NCBI RefSeq assembly: GCF_042242105.1 | Contig: NC_092030.1 | Span: 7,867,001-7,931,000 of the forward strand | Reading direction: 5' to 3' | DNA length: 64,000 nucleotides | Origin: Pempheris klunzingeri | Lineage: Eukaryota > Chordata > Actinopteri > Acropomatiformes > Pempheridae | Part shown: in pieces, positions 43,550 to 55,106 of the stretch | Layout: each line of letters starts with the position of its first letter | Position numbering within the stretch: the stretch's first letter is position 1 | Position numbers and translations under genes: made by a program | The notes under the pieces: model-generated | What the model was told of the DNA's origin: nothing | Seen by the model: only the letters and a program-made list of their open reading frames with translations | Databases searched by the model: none

Positions 43550-44040
43550 TCGTTAACGAAACTCAAGTCCATCATGGACAACCCCTCTCCCCCCCTGCAT
43601 GAGACTGTGGGGGCCCTCAGCAGCTCCTTCAGCAGCAGGCTGAGGCACCCAAACTGCAAGAAGGAACGCTACCGCAGGTCATTCCTCCCATCAGCCATCA
43701 GACTCTTTAACAGCAGCATCACTGGCTGATGTCAACACACCGAGAAACAGCCCATAGTCACTACATGGTAGCTAATTGGCACTGTTTCACTCATAATTTC
43801 ATATACCTCTCCGTACTGTACATTTATGTTCATAGTGTATATACTTATATGTATAATGTATATACATAGTGTATATATCATTACAATATATGTTTATTTA
43901 CTATTGCTTTTTTTTCTACTGTTGCTTATTTTATTTCTTTTTTTTTTCTCTATTACTGTTTATCTTGTCCCTGTCTCTGTTGCTGCTATAATATGTGAAT
44001 TTCCCTCTATGGGGGATCAATAAAGTAATAAAAGTAAAGT
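43550..44040 (+). mobile_element. LINE ORF2 C-terminal remnant and 3' end
   Basis: Translation gives LHETVGALSSSFSSRLRHPN, CKKERYRRSFLPSAIRLFNS and SITG then stop, a block typical of the end of many teleost LINE ORF2s. It continues to TGAATTTCCCTCTATGGGGG and ATCAATAAAGT with a short AAGTA-type tail. The copy is 5'-truncated and ends about 100 bases before the MADF gene promoter. Confidence 0.75.
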
Positions 44041-44134
44041 CTAATTCTAATAAAATGTGTCTGGAGACGGCCTCCTCACCAAGGTAAAGGGCGACCCCTA
44101 CTGGGCAATGCGGGTCACTGCGCAGGAACATCCA

Positions 44135-44215
44135 GGAATCCGCCAATCGGAGCTCGGATTTGGGGTCATGTGACCTCGCAGCGCGTCGAGGAAGGATTGA
44201 ACGGCAATAACAAAA
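44135..44215 (+). promoter_or_regulatory. Probable promoter of the triple-MADF gene
   Basis: Just upstream of the start codon lie a CCAAT box in CGCCAATCGG (44141-44150) and an E-box-like GGTCATGTGACCTC (44163-44176) in a CpG-rich setting (CGCAGCGCGTCGAG). The latter resembles USF/MiT-TFE sites. The spacing suits a TATA-less promoter. Confidence 0.5.
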
Positions 44216-47200
44216 ATGGAGGCGTCTCCGTTCAGCTACACACCGGAGAGGTACTGGACGGAGGAGAAAGAGAGGGCGCTCATTGCGTTTTTCTCCAGTA
44301 AGTCAAACACTTTAAAGCAGCAACTGTTCATTCCATAAAAGTTACAGTTTTCATTGACATGTTGTCGTAAGTTGCAATATTTTGTGGCAACCGTTGCTCG
44401 ACGGCATTTAGCAATGGGCGATGCAGACAAGTTAACAGCAATGGCGACTAGCAACTGAAATCAAGTTAGCTTTAATCCTCCCAAAAATACCTCAACAAAG
44501 CCCCTTTATTTTTTGTTTACGTTTTATAAGCGTTTATCTGTGTGTCTCAATAGAAATAGATTGAATTAACGAAGTTTGCTGGCGTCCTAAATTTGGCCAA
44601 CTTCTTATTTTTAGCCATATTTTAGTTGAATATTATTCTTCGTGTTTTAGTTTTGTCTAAAGCCTAATGCACATTATACATTTCCACATAGGGGCACATC
44701 CGGTAAATGAAGCCGCCCTCTGACAGTGAATGAGTAGTGACTGCTGATGCTCCTGCAGGTTTCCCTCACATGCACCAGGCTAAAGCAACTCAGGGCAACT
44801 TAGTAGAGTCCAGAAAGCACCACAGGAAACGACAACAACTAAGAACCACTGTGATCATCATAGCCTCTCTGATCGCAAACCAACATTACTATGTAGATAT
44901 ACTCTTTTATACATTCAAATACCTAATTATGCGCATGTCTAACACTTCAAATCATACTCAGCATCAGACACAATCTGTCATAGCCTGCAACCTGAAAACA
45001 TGTCATTTTGATTGGTCTACATACAGGTTTACTTATTTGTAGACTGGTCAGAAGTTCTCCTCTTGTGGAGACTCTTGTTGACCTTCAGCCAGAACTACAG
45101 GCTGTTAGAACCTGCTGAATTGGAGTTAACACAACTCCAATTTTTATGATCAACCAATTTGCCCCCCCCCCCAAAAAAGAAATGCTTAACAGCTGCTTTG
45201 ATTGAGTGTCTTATTTGTTTTCATTTCCCAGAGCACAGTTGCCTGTGGAACCATAAGTCAGAGAGCTACAAGAACCGACAGCTGCGATGGAAAACCCTGG
45301 AACACCTGAGGATCCTCCTGTCAGCCCACCCCCCACCTGTTCATTTCACAGGTAAGGCTGTGGTCCAATTCGTTGATTTTCAAAGATGCATTTTGTAAAG
45401 GGGAAAAAAATCTTTCTAACCTCATTGTTCTGTTTTTTCTTTCCAGTGGAAGACATTAAGAACAAGTTCAAGAATCTTCGTACCACCTTTCAGCGTCAGT
45501 ACAAAATGGTAAAAGCAAGCAAGGTGTGCAGGTCGGACGACGTGTTTGTGCCGCAGTGGAAACACTACCAGCAGCTCATGTTCCTGCAGGGCTGCTGGGA
45601 CCAGGACGATGGCCCAGATGAACCGCCGCTCTCGCCGCTGACTGTTCCACAGGAGGAGAGCCAGCCTACCCTCATGTCCCCGGGACAGAATATCTCCTTC
45701 CTTCCCACCCCGTCCACCTCCTCTCCATCTTCCTCCTCGTCCTCCTGCGTCCCCTCCAACACGATGGTTAAATGTTACTGGACTGAAGAGAGGGAGCGTG
45801 CCCTGATAGCTTTTTACTCCGGTAAACTAAACACTTGATTCGAGATTCAGCACAATTTGTTACTATGCAAAGGCAAAACCTCATGATAGTTTTAGAATTA
45901 TAATGTTTTGTAGGTGATGGGTGTTGTGTGTTGTTGTGCACAGAACATAACTGTCTCTGGAACAAGAAGTCTGAAAACCACAACAACCGTCAGCTCAGAC
46001 TGAAACTGCTGGAGGCTCTGAGGAGCCAACTGTCCGACCACTCGGTGTCTTTCACAGGTAAGTATCACACGGTCCTCCTTGTTTTATAGGCTCCAGCCCA
46101 ATGCGTGATCATTGTCAGGGTTAGGATATACCTCATAATGACGGTACAATATCAGCACTACTTACACATCCAGGACTTCTAGGCCAGTGGGGTGCAATTT
46201 ATTTTGGATCACTTTTATTCTTATCCCATAAACCATCCCATGACCCCCTGACATGGTGCGGCCCCCAATTAAAGAACCATTGTTTTAAAGTAATTGTTGA
46301 ACATTTCAATACACTGATTCACTTTCTTTTCCTGTGGTTGCACTATGGAGCTGTTATGCTGTGAGTCAGATCTGTTTTGCTTGTCTCATGCACACTCACA
46401 AGGACACGTGCATAGATGACATAATGCACATTCCTGTCATATCACAGCTGTCATGGTACTGCTGGTTAGCAAACATGCATGTAAACAGCACAGGTTTCAA
46501 ACTTTTAAGAGAAACCAGGCTTTGCAAATGTTTTATGAGAAAGGCAATACATTCTTAATATTTGTTTGACTTTAAATATTCAGAAAATGCGTATTTGTGA
46601 GAAACTCTGAATATAAATGTACGTTTTGTTGGTTTAAGAAAACTCTACAGGGCCCCTTATAGATGGCGTCAGGACATGGATAGCCTAGCTTAGTATAAAG
46701 CCTAGAAACAGAAGGAAACAGCTAGCCATGCTCTGTATAAAAGTAAAAAAATGACCCTACTAACAGCTCACTTATTAACACGGTGCTTCTTTTTTGTTAA
46801 TTCTGGAAGCATTTTTTAGTGGCCAGTCAGGTGCAATGGCTGTTCACAGCTTCTTGAAGTCTCGTCATCTGAGTGTGGTTGCCAGGTTTGGTACCATTGT
46901 GACTGTTAAGACACCAAAACCAAAACCTGTGCTCATTGACAGTATCGGGCAATCCAAGTAATAGCTGGAGATTTGGAACAGAAGTTCTTGATCTGGACAT
47001 CAAAAAATAATTTCAGCATGTAACTAAAAGTAACCTAAAGCCACAGCTTGTCCTTTCTACATTTAAGTTTTTGTGCAGATTAAACAAACAAGATAAAACG
47101 TGTCAATCAGTGAGCTAGGCTAGCTGTTTCTCCCTGCTTCCAATCTTTATGCTAAACTGTGCAAACCATGTCTTGGCTCCAGTTCTGTGCATAATACACA

Positions 47201-47874
47201 GATGTGATATTGATCTTTTCAACTCATTCATGGAAAAAAAGCAAATGAACATATTTCCCAAAATGTGGTACTATTCCTTTAAGTAACCTTAACTGGTATA
47301 CATGTATAGTTAATTTTAAACCCATCCGAGTTATACATCTAAAGTGTTAGCATATAGTTAAAGTCCCTTGTTGTCCCTTGTTCAGTATAAAATGGTATCA
47401 ACAGGAAGCAAAACGCAATGAAAACCAAAACTTCCAAATGCGGCTAAAACAAATATGAAAACGTTTCCCCTTGTTATCATATTTTAATAGTGAAAAATTC
47501 AAAATATCCATTTCCTTTGAAGCAAAATCACGACAGCTGCATAAAGCCATTTCTGACCACTGTAGGGCAGAGAGACAAACATTTAGCATCAGCTTTAACA
47601 TCAGTCGCCTACTTTCACATCCAGCAGCCACAGAACATTGTCAGTCCATTGGACTTTTCTTTCTGTCCACCTAGCAGTATTTGCTCTCCTTTAAGCTCTG
47701 GTTTGGTCTCCACTACCACCTGATATTAATACCTGATCCTTTAACTGCAAGATGTCTCACTTCATGATGCTGCTCATGTGGGGATTCTTGAATCCTTAAT
47801 TTTGAATTCCTGAATCATTGGGTCTCTTAATAAATGAAAGCGCCCGGAGATAACGCTGTTATGAATTGGCGCTA

Positions 47875-47906
<32 letters not shown>

Positions 47907-50653
47907 CTTCAGCAAATGTGCTATAAAACCAAAACTCTAAACTAAAAGAGACTAAAAAGCTCCAAAGAGCTGCAGAGTTGGTGATAATTTTGATAAATGT
48001 AACAAATCAAATAGGAGATGTGAGCATTTACTCATGAGCTTATGGAAAGTGACTCCTATGTTGCTGTTTTGCAGTTGAGGATATAAAGTGCAAGTTTAAG
48101 AACCTTCGGACAGTTTTCAACCGTGAATATAAGGTGGTCCAGGCTAGCAGGGCCTCAGACAAACTCTACGTGTCCAAATGGAAACACTACCAACAGCTGC
48201 TCTTCCTCTGCGAGTCCTGCGACGAAGATGACAGCCCAGACGACCTGCTGATACTGGAGCCACAGGAAGACAAGGATCTGGAATATGGAAGCCAAACACC
48301 TTCTTCCACCCTGAGCAGCCTGTCCTCCAGCTCCACCCAACCCAACAGTTTCATCAGGTTCAACAACCCCTCTGCTCCCTCCAGCAGCGCCAAAACCAAC
48401 GCCAGTGCTGCATACCAAGTCCTCCTGTCTGCATCCCCGGAGAAAGTCAAACTAGTGAGCCAAACAACAGCTCCCACACTCCCTGCCTCTCCATCCACCT
48501 CACGATCGGACTCCAAATCTTGTACAAACCCTTCCCCTCTAAGTTTGTCAGCATCTGGTTCCGTCCAGCCAGACAGCAGGCTGAGCACTGACTCTCGCTG
48601 CCACTGGAACGAGGCCAAAGTTCAGCAGCTCATATCTTTTTACTCTGGTTGGTAACATCACTTACGGTGCACACACGCTGTAATAAGGGACAGCATGTGT
48701 TCTTATTTGTTTTTGTTTTTTTTAGTTCTAATGAATATTTATACAGGGTTAACAAGCGTATGTATCCACCTATGGGCATCAGGGGCTGTATTGTCAAAGC
48801 ATTGTATATTATATCTAATGTACTATAGGCGATAGATGAATATAAATATACATTGGACCACAAGGAACACGTTCAATTAAATGAATAGATCTTAGGTATG
48901 CTAGAAACTGTTTCACAGATTTCATCCACTAATCAAACTCAAATATTGACTTGGCATCACAGTAGCAGGGTGATGTGTAAACCGTCATCTTATTAAGTTG
49001 CCATCTATCAAAATATGCTTTCATTGTTGCATTTTTCCAAAAGAATGGCTAAAAACACACAAAACACAATGAGACACTTACCTGCAGCAGGTGACTGATT
49101 GTGACTTAGTAGTCAGCTGGACTGCCTCCAACTTCTCTCACACTTAGGAGCTGGCACTACGGGGACACACTGCCTATCTGTCAATGCTCACGTGCAACTC
49201 GGCTGCCGCTCATCAAAATAGGCGAGTCAGAGTTTCGCCTATGTTTTCCTAGACACGCATGATCACAGCAAAAATAGACAGAGAAAATGAGCTGTCATAG
49301 TCATGTTGACATCAAACCAGCAACACTATGCTATGTTAGTAGCAGCTAGTGTAGCCTGGAGCCTCTGGCCTGCAGCAGAGATGGAGAGCAGGCTACAGGG
49401 GTCTGTTAACTGCGTCCCTCTTAACTCCACACTGCCAGATTGTTTTCATTTTCAATTGTGTAGTCCTCAGGCCCAGCCAATGCTGACATCACTCGAGGCC
49501 GTTGATCAGATTTCACAGCTCCCTCTGGAGACACAAAAGGCTTCATACAATTTTTTTTCACATGTGCAGCGGTACCCCCAAACACCTGCAAACAGATCTT
49601 GGTGTGTAAAATTAGTGGAGTTCCCCTTTGTCAATACAGCCCCAGATCAGTTGAGCCTGGGATGAGTAAGTTGGTGGTTGGTGGTTTCCAAAGTTGCTAG
49701 TGTTATGTAGAGGTCAAGTGAAGTGCCATGAGAGGAATAATGGAGGAGGAAGATTTCCTTTTATAGCTGTATTTTTATGTTGTTCATCTGAGAAAAGGTT
49801 TTCCTTTTTTCTAGAGCACATTTGTCTGTGGAACCACAAGTCAGAGAGCTATAGGAACCGACTGCTGAGGCAAAGCCTGTTGGAGACGCTGAGCAGCCTC
49901 CTGTCTGACAGTGAGCCAGTCCCATTCACAGGTAACAATGAAGGATAGTTGAGGTGTTTCCGGTTTTATGAGCTGTTGTGATGGTGATCTTTATTTCCCC
50001 AAAGCTGTTTTATGTATTGAGGTTCTGTAATTCTTCATTCTTCAGTGGAAGACATAAAGACAAAGTTCAGGAACTTGCGAACCATCTTCCAGCGTGAACA
50101 CAAAGCAGTGAGTTCAAACAAAACGTGTGGGTCGGAGGACTTTTACTTTCCAAAGTGGAAACACTACCGCGAGTTGATGTTCCTCTGCGACTCCTGCGAC
50201 GAGGATGAGCAACCTGAAGACTTCCGCTTCCATGAGCCGCAGGAATCCAGCCTCCTCCACCTGGACGGCCAAGCCCCTCCATCCTCCCTGCACTACCACG
50301 GCCGCACCCAAACTGTTACCAAACTCAACATCACATCACGGAGCCTCGCAGCCCCTCCCTCGCCTACGCCTCCAGACTCCCAGCACTCCTCCCCCTCCTC
50401 CTCCCCCTCCACATCCTCCTCTCACACTGACAACAGAGTGTCAGGACGCAAGCGGGCGAGCCGCCGCCTGCCGCCCACCACCAGCGAGGTGCTGGGCTTC
50501 ATGAGGACGTTCTGTCACAGCCAGACGGTGTCCCCACACGCAGGGTTCCTGAAGTATGTGGAAGAGTGTCTGAACGAGACGCCGCCAGACAAAGTGAAGA
50601 AACTGAAGAAGAAAATAATTGAGACGATCCACAGCGTGTCAGAGGAGGGTTAG
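44216..50653 (+). CDS. Triple MADF-domain protein with BESS-like tail
   Basis: Seven exons join in frame to 662 aa: 44216-44297, 45232-45351, 45447-45821, 45944-46057, 48075-48647, 49815-49931 and 50046-50653 (TAG). Three MADF (Myb/SANT-like, Adf-1 type) domains lie at about residues 21-114, 186-276 and 416-507. Each shows the same landmarks: ALIAFFS or similar, CLWNHKSES or CLWNKKSEN, VEDIK-x-KF-x-NLRT-x-F and WKHY-x-x-L-x-FL, then an acidic patch (CDEDDSPDD, CDEDEQPED). Ser/Pro-rich linkers separate them. A basic GRKRASRR near 592 could be a nuclear signal. The last 45 residues (FLKYVEECL, PPDKVKKLKKKIIETI) look like a BESS motif, which often follows MADF and mediates protein contacts. MADF domains bind DNA, so a nuclear transcription factor is likely. 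All six introns are phase 1. I know no named vertebrate gene with this layout. Confidence 0.93.
44277..45590 (+). other. MADF module 1
   Basis: Residues about 21-114, encoded by the end of exon 1, exon 2 and the start of exon 3. Landmarks: ALIAFFSKHSCLWNHKSES, VEDIKNKFKNLRTTFQRQY and QWKHYQQLMFLQGC. Introns split it after FFS and after HFT, both phase 1. Confidence 0.9.
46640..47285. repeat. Decayed inverted-repeat element in MADF intron 4
   Basis: TAGCCTAGCTTAGTATAAAG and GAAACAGCTAGCC at the left are mirrored near 47110-47155 by GGCTAGCTGTTTCTCCCTGC and CAATCTTTATGCTAAACT. The phrase also occurs near 63520 (GTAGCCTAGCTTAGCATAAA). It is a common teleost non-autonomous element; ends are not sharp. 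Confidence 0.5.
47785..47906 (+). repeat. Retroposon 3' end with TTGA tail, copy 3
   Basis: TTCCTGAATCATTGGGTCTC, GTTATGAATTGGCGCTATAT and AAATAAAGATTGATTGATTG: the same 3' module as at 9560 and 12690, in an intron of the MADF gene. Confidence 0.75.
48630..50200 (+). other. MADF module 3
   Basis: Residues about 416-507, spanning the end of exon 5, exon 6 and the start of exon 7. Landmarks: LISFYSEHICLWNHKSES, VEDIKTKFRNLRTIFQREH and KWKHYRELMFLCDSC. Intron positions and phases match modules 1 and 2. The exon 5 donor is an unusual G|GTTGGTAAC. Confidence 0.9.
49095..49650. repeat. Probable interspersed repeat in MADF intron 5
   Basis: A stretch ending GTGTGTAAAATTAGTGGAGT and TCCCCTTTGTCAATA, with GCCTGGAGCCTCTGGCCTGC inside, resembles a known teleost non-autonomous repeat. 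Boundaries are uncertain. Confidence 0.35.
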
Positions 50654-53045
50654 TGTTGCACAATTTGCCTCAGCGGCCTTCTGTTTTGTTTTTTCAAGCT
50701 GAGCTGTGATAATACTACTCATTAGCTGTCATCTCATACCACAGTGGACCTTATAGAAACCTGTGTGACGATTTAAACGGTCTCCAAAGCCTGTGCAATC
50801 CACCTAGTGAGTACAATGTTATCATTAAGCAAACTACGCAAACTCCATGGCGGAAATGCTGTAGTTGACATAGAGAGACCCTTCAGCAGCGCCACCTTAA
50901 TTGTTGTGCATAGCTTGCATTTTGCACCTCACAGCCACACTCTCCTTGACTATGTGTGTTTTGAAGTTGCCATGAGATGATGGTCTGTCCTGGATGTAAC
51001 CTGAAAGTGACCTGCCATAGATGAAAGGATCATTCTGTCTCAGAGCTGTAAAAACAACACTTTCACACAATCTCTGGCGCTCACTGAAACTGAAACGACT
51101 TTCAGCCATGTTCGCATTCTTGGCGTAACAATTATGATCACATTATTAAATGGGTTAGGTCGAAATAAAACAAAAGGGTCTGGCCCAACACCTGCACTGG
51201 GATGTGTCCCCTGTTTGAAATGTTCCAGCACTCAGCACACTTAACTCGAACTCAAAGCACAATTTAGAGCTCAGTGAATCCCCAAAGTTAATGACATAAT
51301 GGATTCAACCTGAATAGTGTTATTTCTGTCCAAAGGTTTGGCAGAACAGTTCAGTCATGTAATATTAATGTAACAGAGGAATATTAAATATCATATCCTT
51401 TTATCAAAGATTTTATGAAATATGCTCAGTTTTTAAAAAATACCTGACAACCATGGAGGTGTCCCTTTAATGTACAGTAGACGTATGTGCCTTCACATAC
51501 AGTACAGGTGTGAAGAAATGCTGTAAAGTAAGAATTGTTTATTTTTATCGATTTACAAAATGCAAAGTGAGCGAACAGAAGAAAAATCTAAATCAAATGA
51601 ATATTTGGTGTGACCAACCTTTGTCTTCACAACATCATCAGTTCTTCCAGGTCCACTTGCACAAAGTCAGGGATTTTGTGGGATCATATTCAGGTGTGTG
51701 ATTAACCAGTTATACCAAACAGGTGCTGATGATCATCAGTTTCATATGTAGGTTGAAACGCAGTCATTAACTGAAACAGAAAGAGCTGTAGGAGGATTAA
51801 CTGGGTGAGGAACAGCCAAACTCTGCTGCTAAGGTGAGGCTGTGGAAGACAGTTTCATGTCACAGGTCAAACACCATGACTGAGCACAGCGACGAGACAC
51901 CAGGTGGTTCTACTGCATCAGCAAGGTCTCTGCCAGGCAAACATTTCAGAGCAGTCTGGGGTTTCAGGATGTGCTGTTCAAGTTCTTTTGGAAGAAACGG
52001 GCAACGTTGAGGACCGTTGACACAGCGGTCGGCCAAGAAAACTGGCAGCAAAATTTTTCTTCTGTTTGCTCACTTTGCATTTTCCAAATTGAACTTAAAT
52101 TCAATTGAATCTAAATAAATTTAGAATAAATTGTAATGTTTCCTCCAATAATTGGAGGAAAGACAAAGTTAATGAGTGAGTTCATCATTATGGCCATCTG
52201 AGACTCCGCTTGAAGAACAAGGTCTGGGGATGACCACTTAAGCAATAGACTGAAGTAGTCTCAGAACACTACAGGATTTTAAAGGTTAGAATAATTGCTG
52301 CCAAAACTGTTGCCACGCCTCTTCTCCCAGAACAAATCACATGACAAGCCATGGCCATCAGTGTCTTCTTACAGCTTCTAGCGGAGGATGGGAAATAATC
52401 CTCAGCAGCTGTGACCTGTAATGTCCCTCTTCGATTTATTTTAGATCTACGTCGCCACTAAAGCATCTTTGAACATGCTGATGTGGAAGCCCTGCACTGA
52501 CTTGAGTGTGATCAAACTTAACGTTCTGATCTTTAACTGTCTGAAGTATTTAACATGCTGTGATGTTAATTATAAGTACTGTTGCCTCTTTTTAATGAAA
52601 GTCTGACATTACATTCTTTGATCATCAGCTTGTTGAGGTTTTAATACAATGTAAGTTTATCATTGTGATGCCATTATCAGCTGCTGCACAGTTTGTAGGC
52701 CTCATCTTTTTAAACAAATCTATGCATGGTAAGACTTTCTAATGTTCTAAGATTCTTTTGTAATTCAGTGTTAAACAGTTAGGGTTAAATCCAAATCTTT
52801 TGAAGCAATAATGGTTCTTTTTTTTAGGACTGGCCATCATTGAAAGTGTATTTTAAACATGTCTTTTGAGTTGCACATTTAAATAAGAACGATTTATACC
52901 CATCATTGTGTTTGCACTTATTTATTTAAAGTGGACTAAGTGCCTTATCAGAATCACAGCAACTGTGTTTCTAGTTACAGTGCAGGTGTTTGTCTCAATT
53001 CAGAGTTGTATGTGTAATATTAAATCAAATGTACAAAATAAATGG
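50654..53045 (+). other. Possible 3' UTR and downstream of the MADF gene
   Basis: No coding sequence. A Tc1-like relic occupies about 51490-52090. An AATAAA at 53037-53042 could be a poly(A) signal for a long 3' UTR, but nothing else supports it. Confidence 0.3.
51490..52090. mobile_element. Tc1/mariner-like element, internally deleted
   Basis: Inner inverted repeats of 31 bases with one mismatch: the left at 51557-51587 begins AAAATGCAAAGTGAGCGAAC and the right at 52053-52083 ends GCTCACTTTGCATTTT. The left half contains TGAATATTTGGTGTGACCAA and the interior ends with a garbled transposase fragment (KKRATLRTVDTAVGQENWQQ). Both features match a common teleost Tc1-like family. Frames are broken. 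Confidence 0.7.
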
Positions 53046-54716
53046 AGCACCACCGCCTGGCTTTAAATGAGTGGTTAGGAAATGTTGAATGTGATTCTCT
53101 TTCATACCTCCAGATGGCGATCTCTGCTCACATTCTCCACACGCCTCGTCTCCGGAGGACACACTACTTTAAATACATCAGACTCAGGTCTGCGGCTGAC
53201 AAAATCTCAACTCAAGGTCCACTTGCTTGTGGAGCTTTTGACCTTATCACACAGTAGTCTTACAATGTAGGCATCATGAAATCCTCTGCTAATGAAGATT
53301 AGACACCATAAAAGTGCCCTGTAAATAAGGGCTGTTTGCCTGCGAGACAGACTGATGTTCATTGAAATGTGTGTCACCTGAACCTTTTTCATCCTCTCTA
53401 CTCTAAAACCCCCTGTGACCTTTGACCCCTGTTAGCTGATACACTTGATGACACACCCCGCTCAGGCTTAAAGGGCTGCTGCTTCACTGGAATTTCACTT
53501 TTGTAAAGTGACTGCTGTCTCTGCGGAGTGAACACCTCGTATCTCACTTTATATAGCTTTTCCTGCTTTTATCAGATCAGCTGAAGGATCACATGAGGAA
53601 TATTCTGAAAGGTGTCTGTCCAGGATCACCCTCGTAACATCCCCTACTCTAGGCCAGAATGTCCTCATGTCTAATATCTCAGGGACTGTCACGTTTCTTT
53701 GACTGCTTCTTGTATGAGTCTGGGCTGATTGGCTTGGTGATAGATTCTAATGACTTTGGTGAACCTAGTCTCACCATGAGGCCTGTGTTTGTAGGTATGA
53801 GTAGGTGGAAATGTCTCAAAAACTGGACATTTCTATTCCCCTCATCCTTCATGTTTGCATCGAGCGCCATCAGCGACTCACAGAGCTGCTACCAAGGCCG
53901 TAGACTCCTTTTCTTTTTTGCTGTTATATATATAGATATATCCATATATAGATATATATAGATATATATAAAGACAAATAAAAGACAGAATTCTTGGACT
54001 TTCGTGGAAACAGGAGGAGTTGATGACAGCAGGCTTTACACCTTGCCTTTGAGTGTGGATTCAGAACAAGTGTCTGCTGCTGATGGGACGTGTCCCGACA
54101 CACAGGAACCTGATCATCACACAACCGATGTAAAGTCTGGTCTTATTGTGAACCGTGAAAACGATTCGACCCACCAAGGAGTGTGATGTGGTTCTCCACA
54201 GTTATCTGGCTCCAACGTGAATGGAAACAGTGTCAGACGTGAGTTCAGCTCTGCTGTGGAGGATTGGATTACAACTCATCAGCACACACAGGAAACACTC
54301 CGCTTCCAGTCATGTGTCCCTCACTTATCCGCCTTTTATTCTTCATTCTCTCTATTTTTTTTTTTTAACAAATTCTTTGTAAAGACTTTTCTTTTCTCAT
54401 TTCTTCCCTTTTCCTTCCTATATTTCTTCTTTCTTCCTTTTTTCTTCAATCTTTTCATTCTTGTCCTTCCTTTCAGCTTTTCTTACTTTCTTTCTTCCTT
54501 ACTATTTTTCTTCATTCATTCCTTTTCTGTCTTTCTTTGATATTTTTCTCCCCCCCTTGCCTGCCTCTCCCTCTCCTCTCTTCCCCCTCTCTGTCTCCCT
54601 CTCTGTGTCTCACCCCACCTCTCTCTCTGCCTCTCCCTTTTCTTTTCGCCCAGTGAGTCGCAGTAAATCCTATTGTGATGCTAAACTGATTTTCGGAAGA
54701 GAGAGAGAGAGACAGG

Positions 54717-54756
<40 letters not shown>

Positions 54757-54860
54757 CTTTGTATTGAGGTTTGAGCAGCTCTGATCTGTCTGTCTGTCGT
54801 TCATCTTGAAGTTTTACCACTCTCTCCTCTCAGTAAACTTCTGTCCAGCCTGCAGCCGGT
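53046..54860. other. Intergenic DNA upstream of shroom
   Basis: No gene. An AT-rich GATATA run lies at 53928-53972. A strongly strand-biased tract at 54340-54755 is described separately. Sequence after about 54850 becomes GC-rich towards the shroom start. Confidence 0.4.
54340..54755. repeat. Polypyrimidine tract followed by (GA)n
   Basis: From 54340 to about 54655 the plus strand is nearly all C and T (TTCCTT, CTCTCC units). After 45 mixed bases it switches to GA repeats (54698-54755). The two tracts are mutually complementary. Confidence 0.85.
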
Positions 54861-55106
54861 GGTTTCGGGGTGAAGCTGGAGGATCAGCCGCTCTCTGCTG
54901 CTGGAATGCACTTTGCAGGAAACGCAGCCCGGTGCTCGGACACCCCCTGCTCTCACTTTTTCTCCTTTCTCTGAACGAGGAGTTGTACATGATCGAAGGG
55001 AATGCGCGTGTGAAGGAGAGGTCGTTTTCTTCACTCTGGTTCCCCCCTCCTCGGTCCGCCGGGCCACAGCCGGGCTGAGGCCAGAGGGGCGCGGACCGGC
55101 CGGGGC
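54860..55106 (+). promoter_or_regulatory. GC-rich 5' UTR/promoter region of shroom
   Basis: G+C and CpG rise sharply up to the start codon (GGGGCGCGGACCGGCCGGGG at 55085-55104). No in-frame ATG precedes 55107 in a convincing context. Confidence 0.45.

Larger units (their letters stand above)
45801..48220 (+). other. MADF module 2
   Basis: Residues about 186-276, spanning the end of exon 3, exon 4 and the start of exon 5. Landmarks: ALIAFYSEHNCLWNKKSEN, VEDIKCKFKNLRTVFNREY and KWKHYQQLLFLCESC. Intron sites match those of module 1. It is the most divergent in the CLWN block. Confidence 0.9.

Noticed and set aside
48187-48618. 143-codon minus-strand frame
   Set aside because: It is antisense to MADF exon 5, and its openness follows from codon bias of the real exon.
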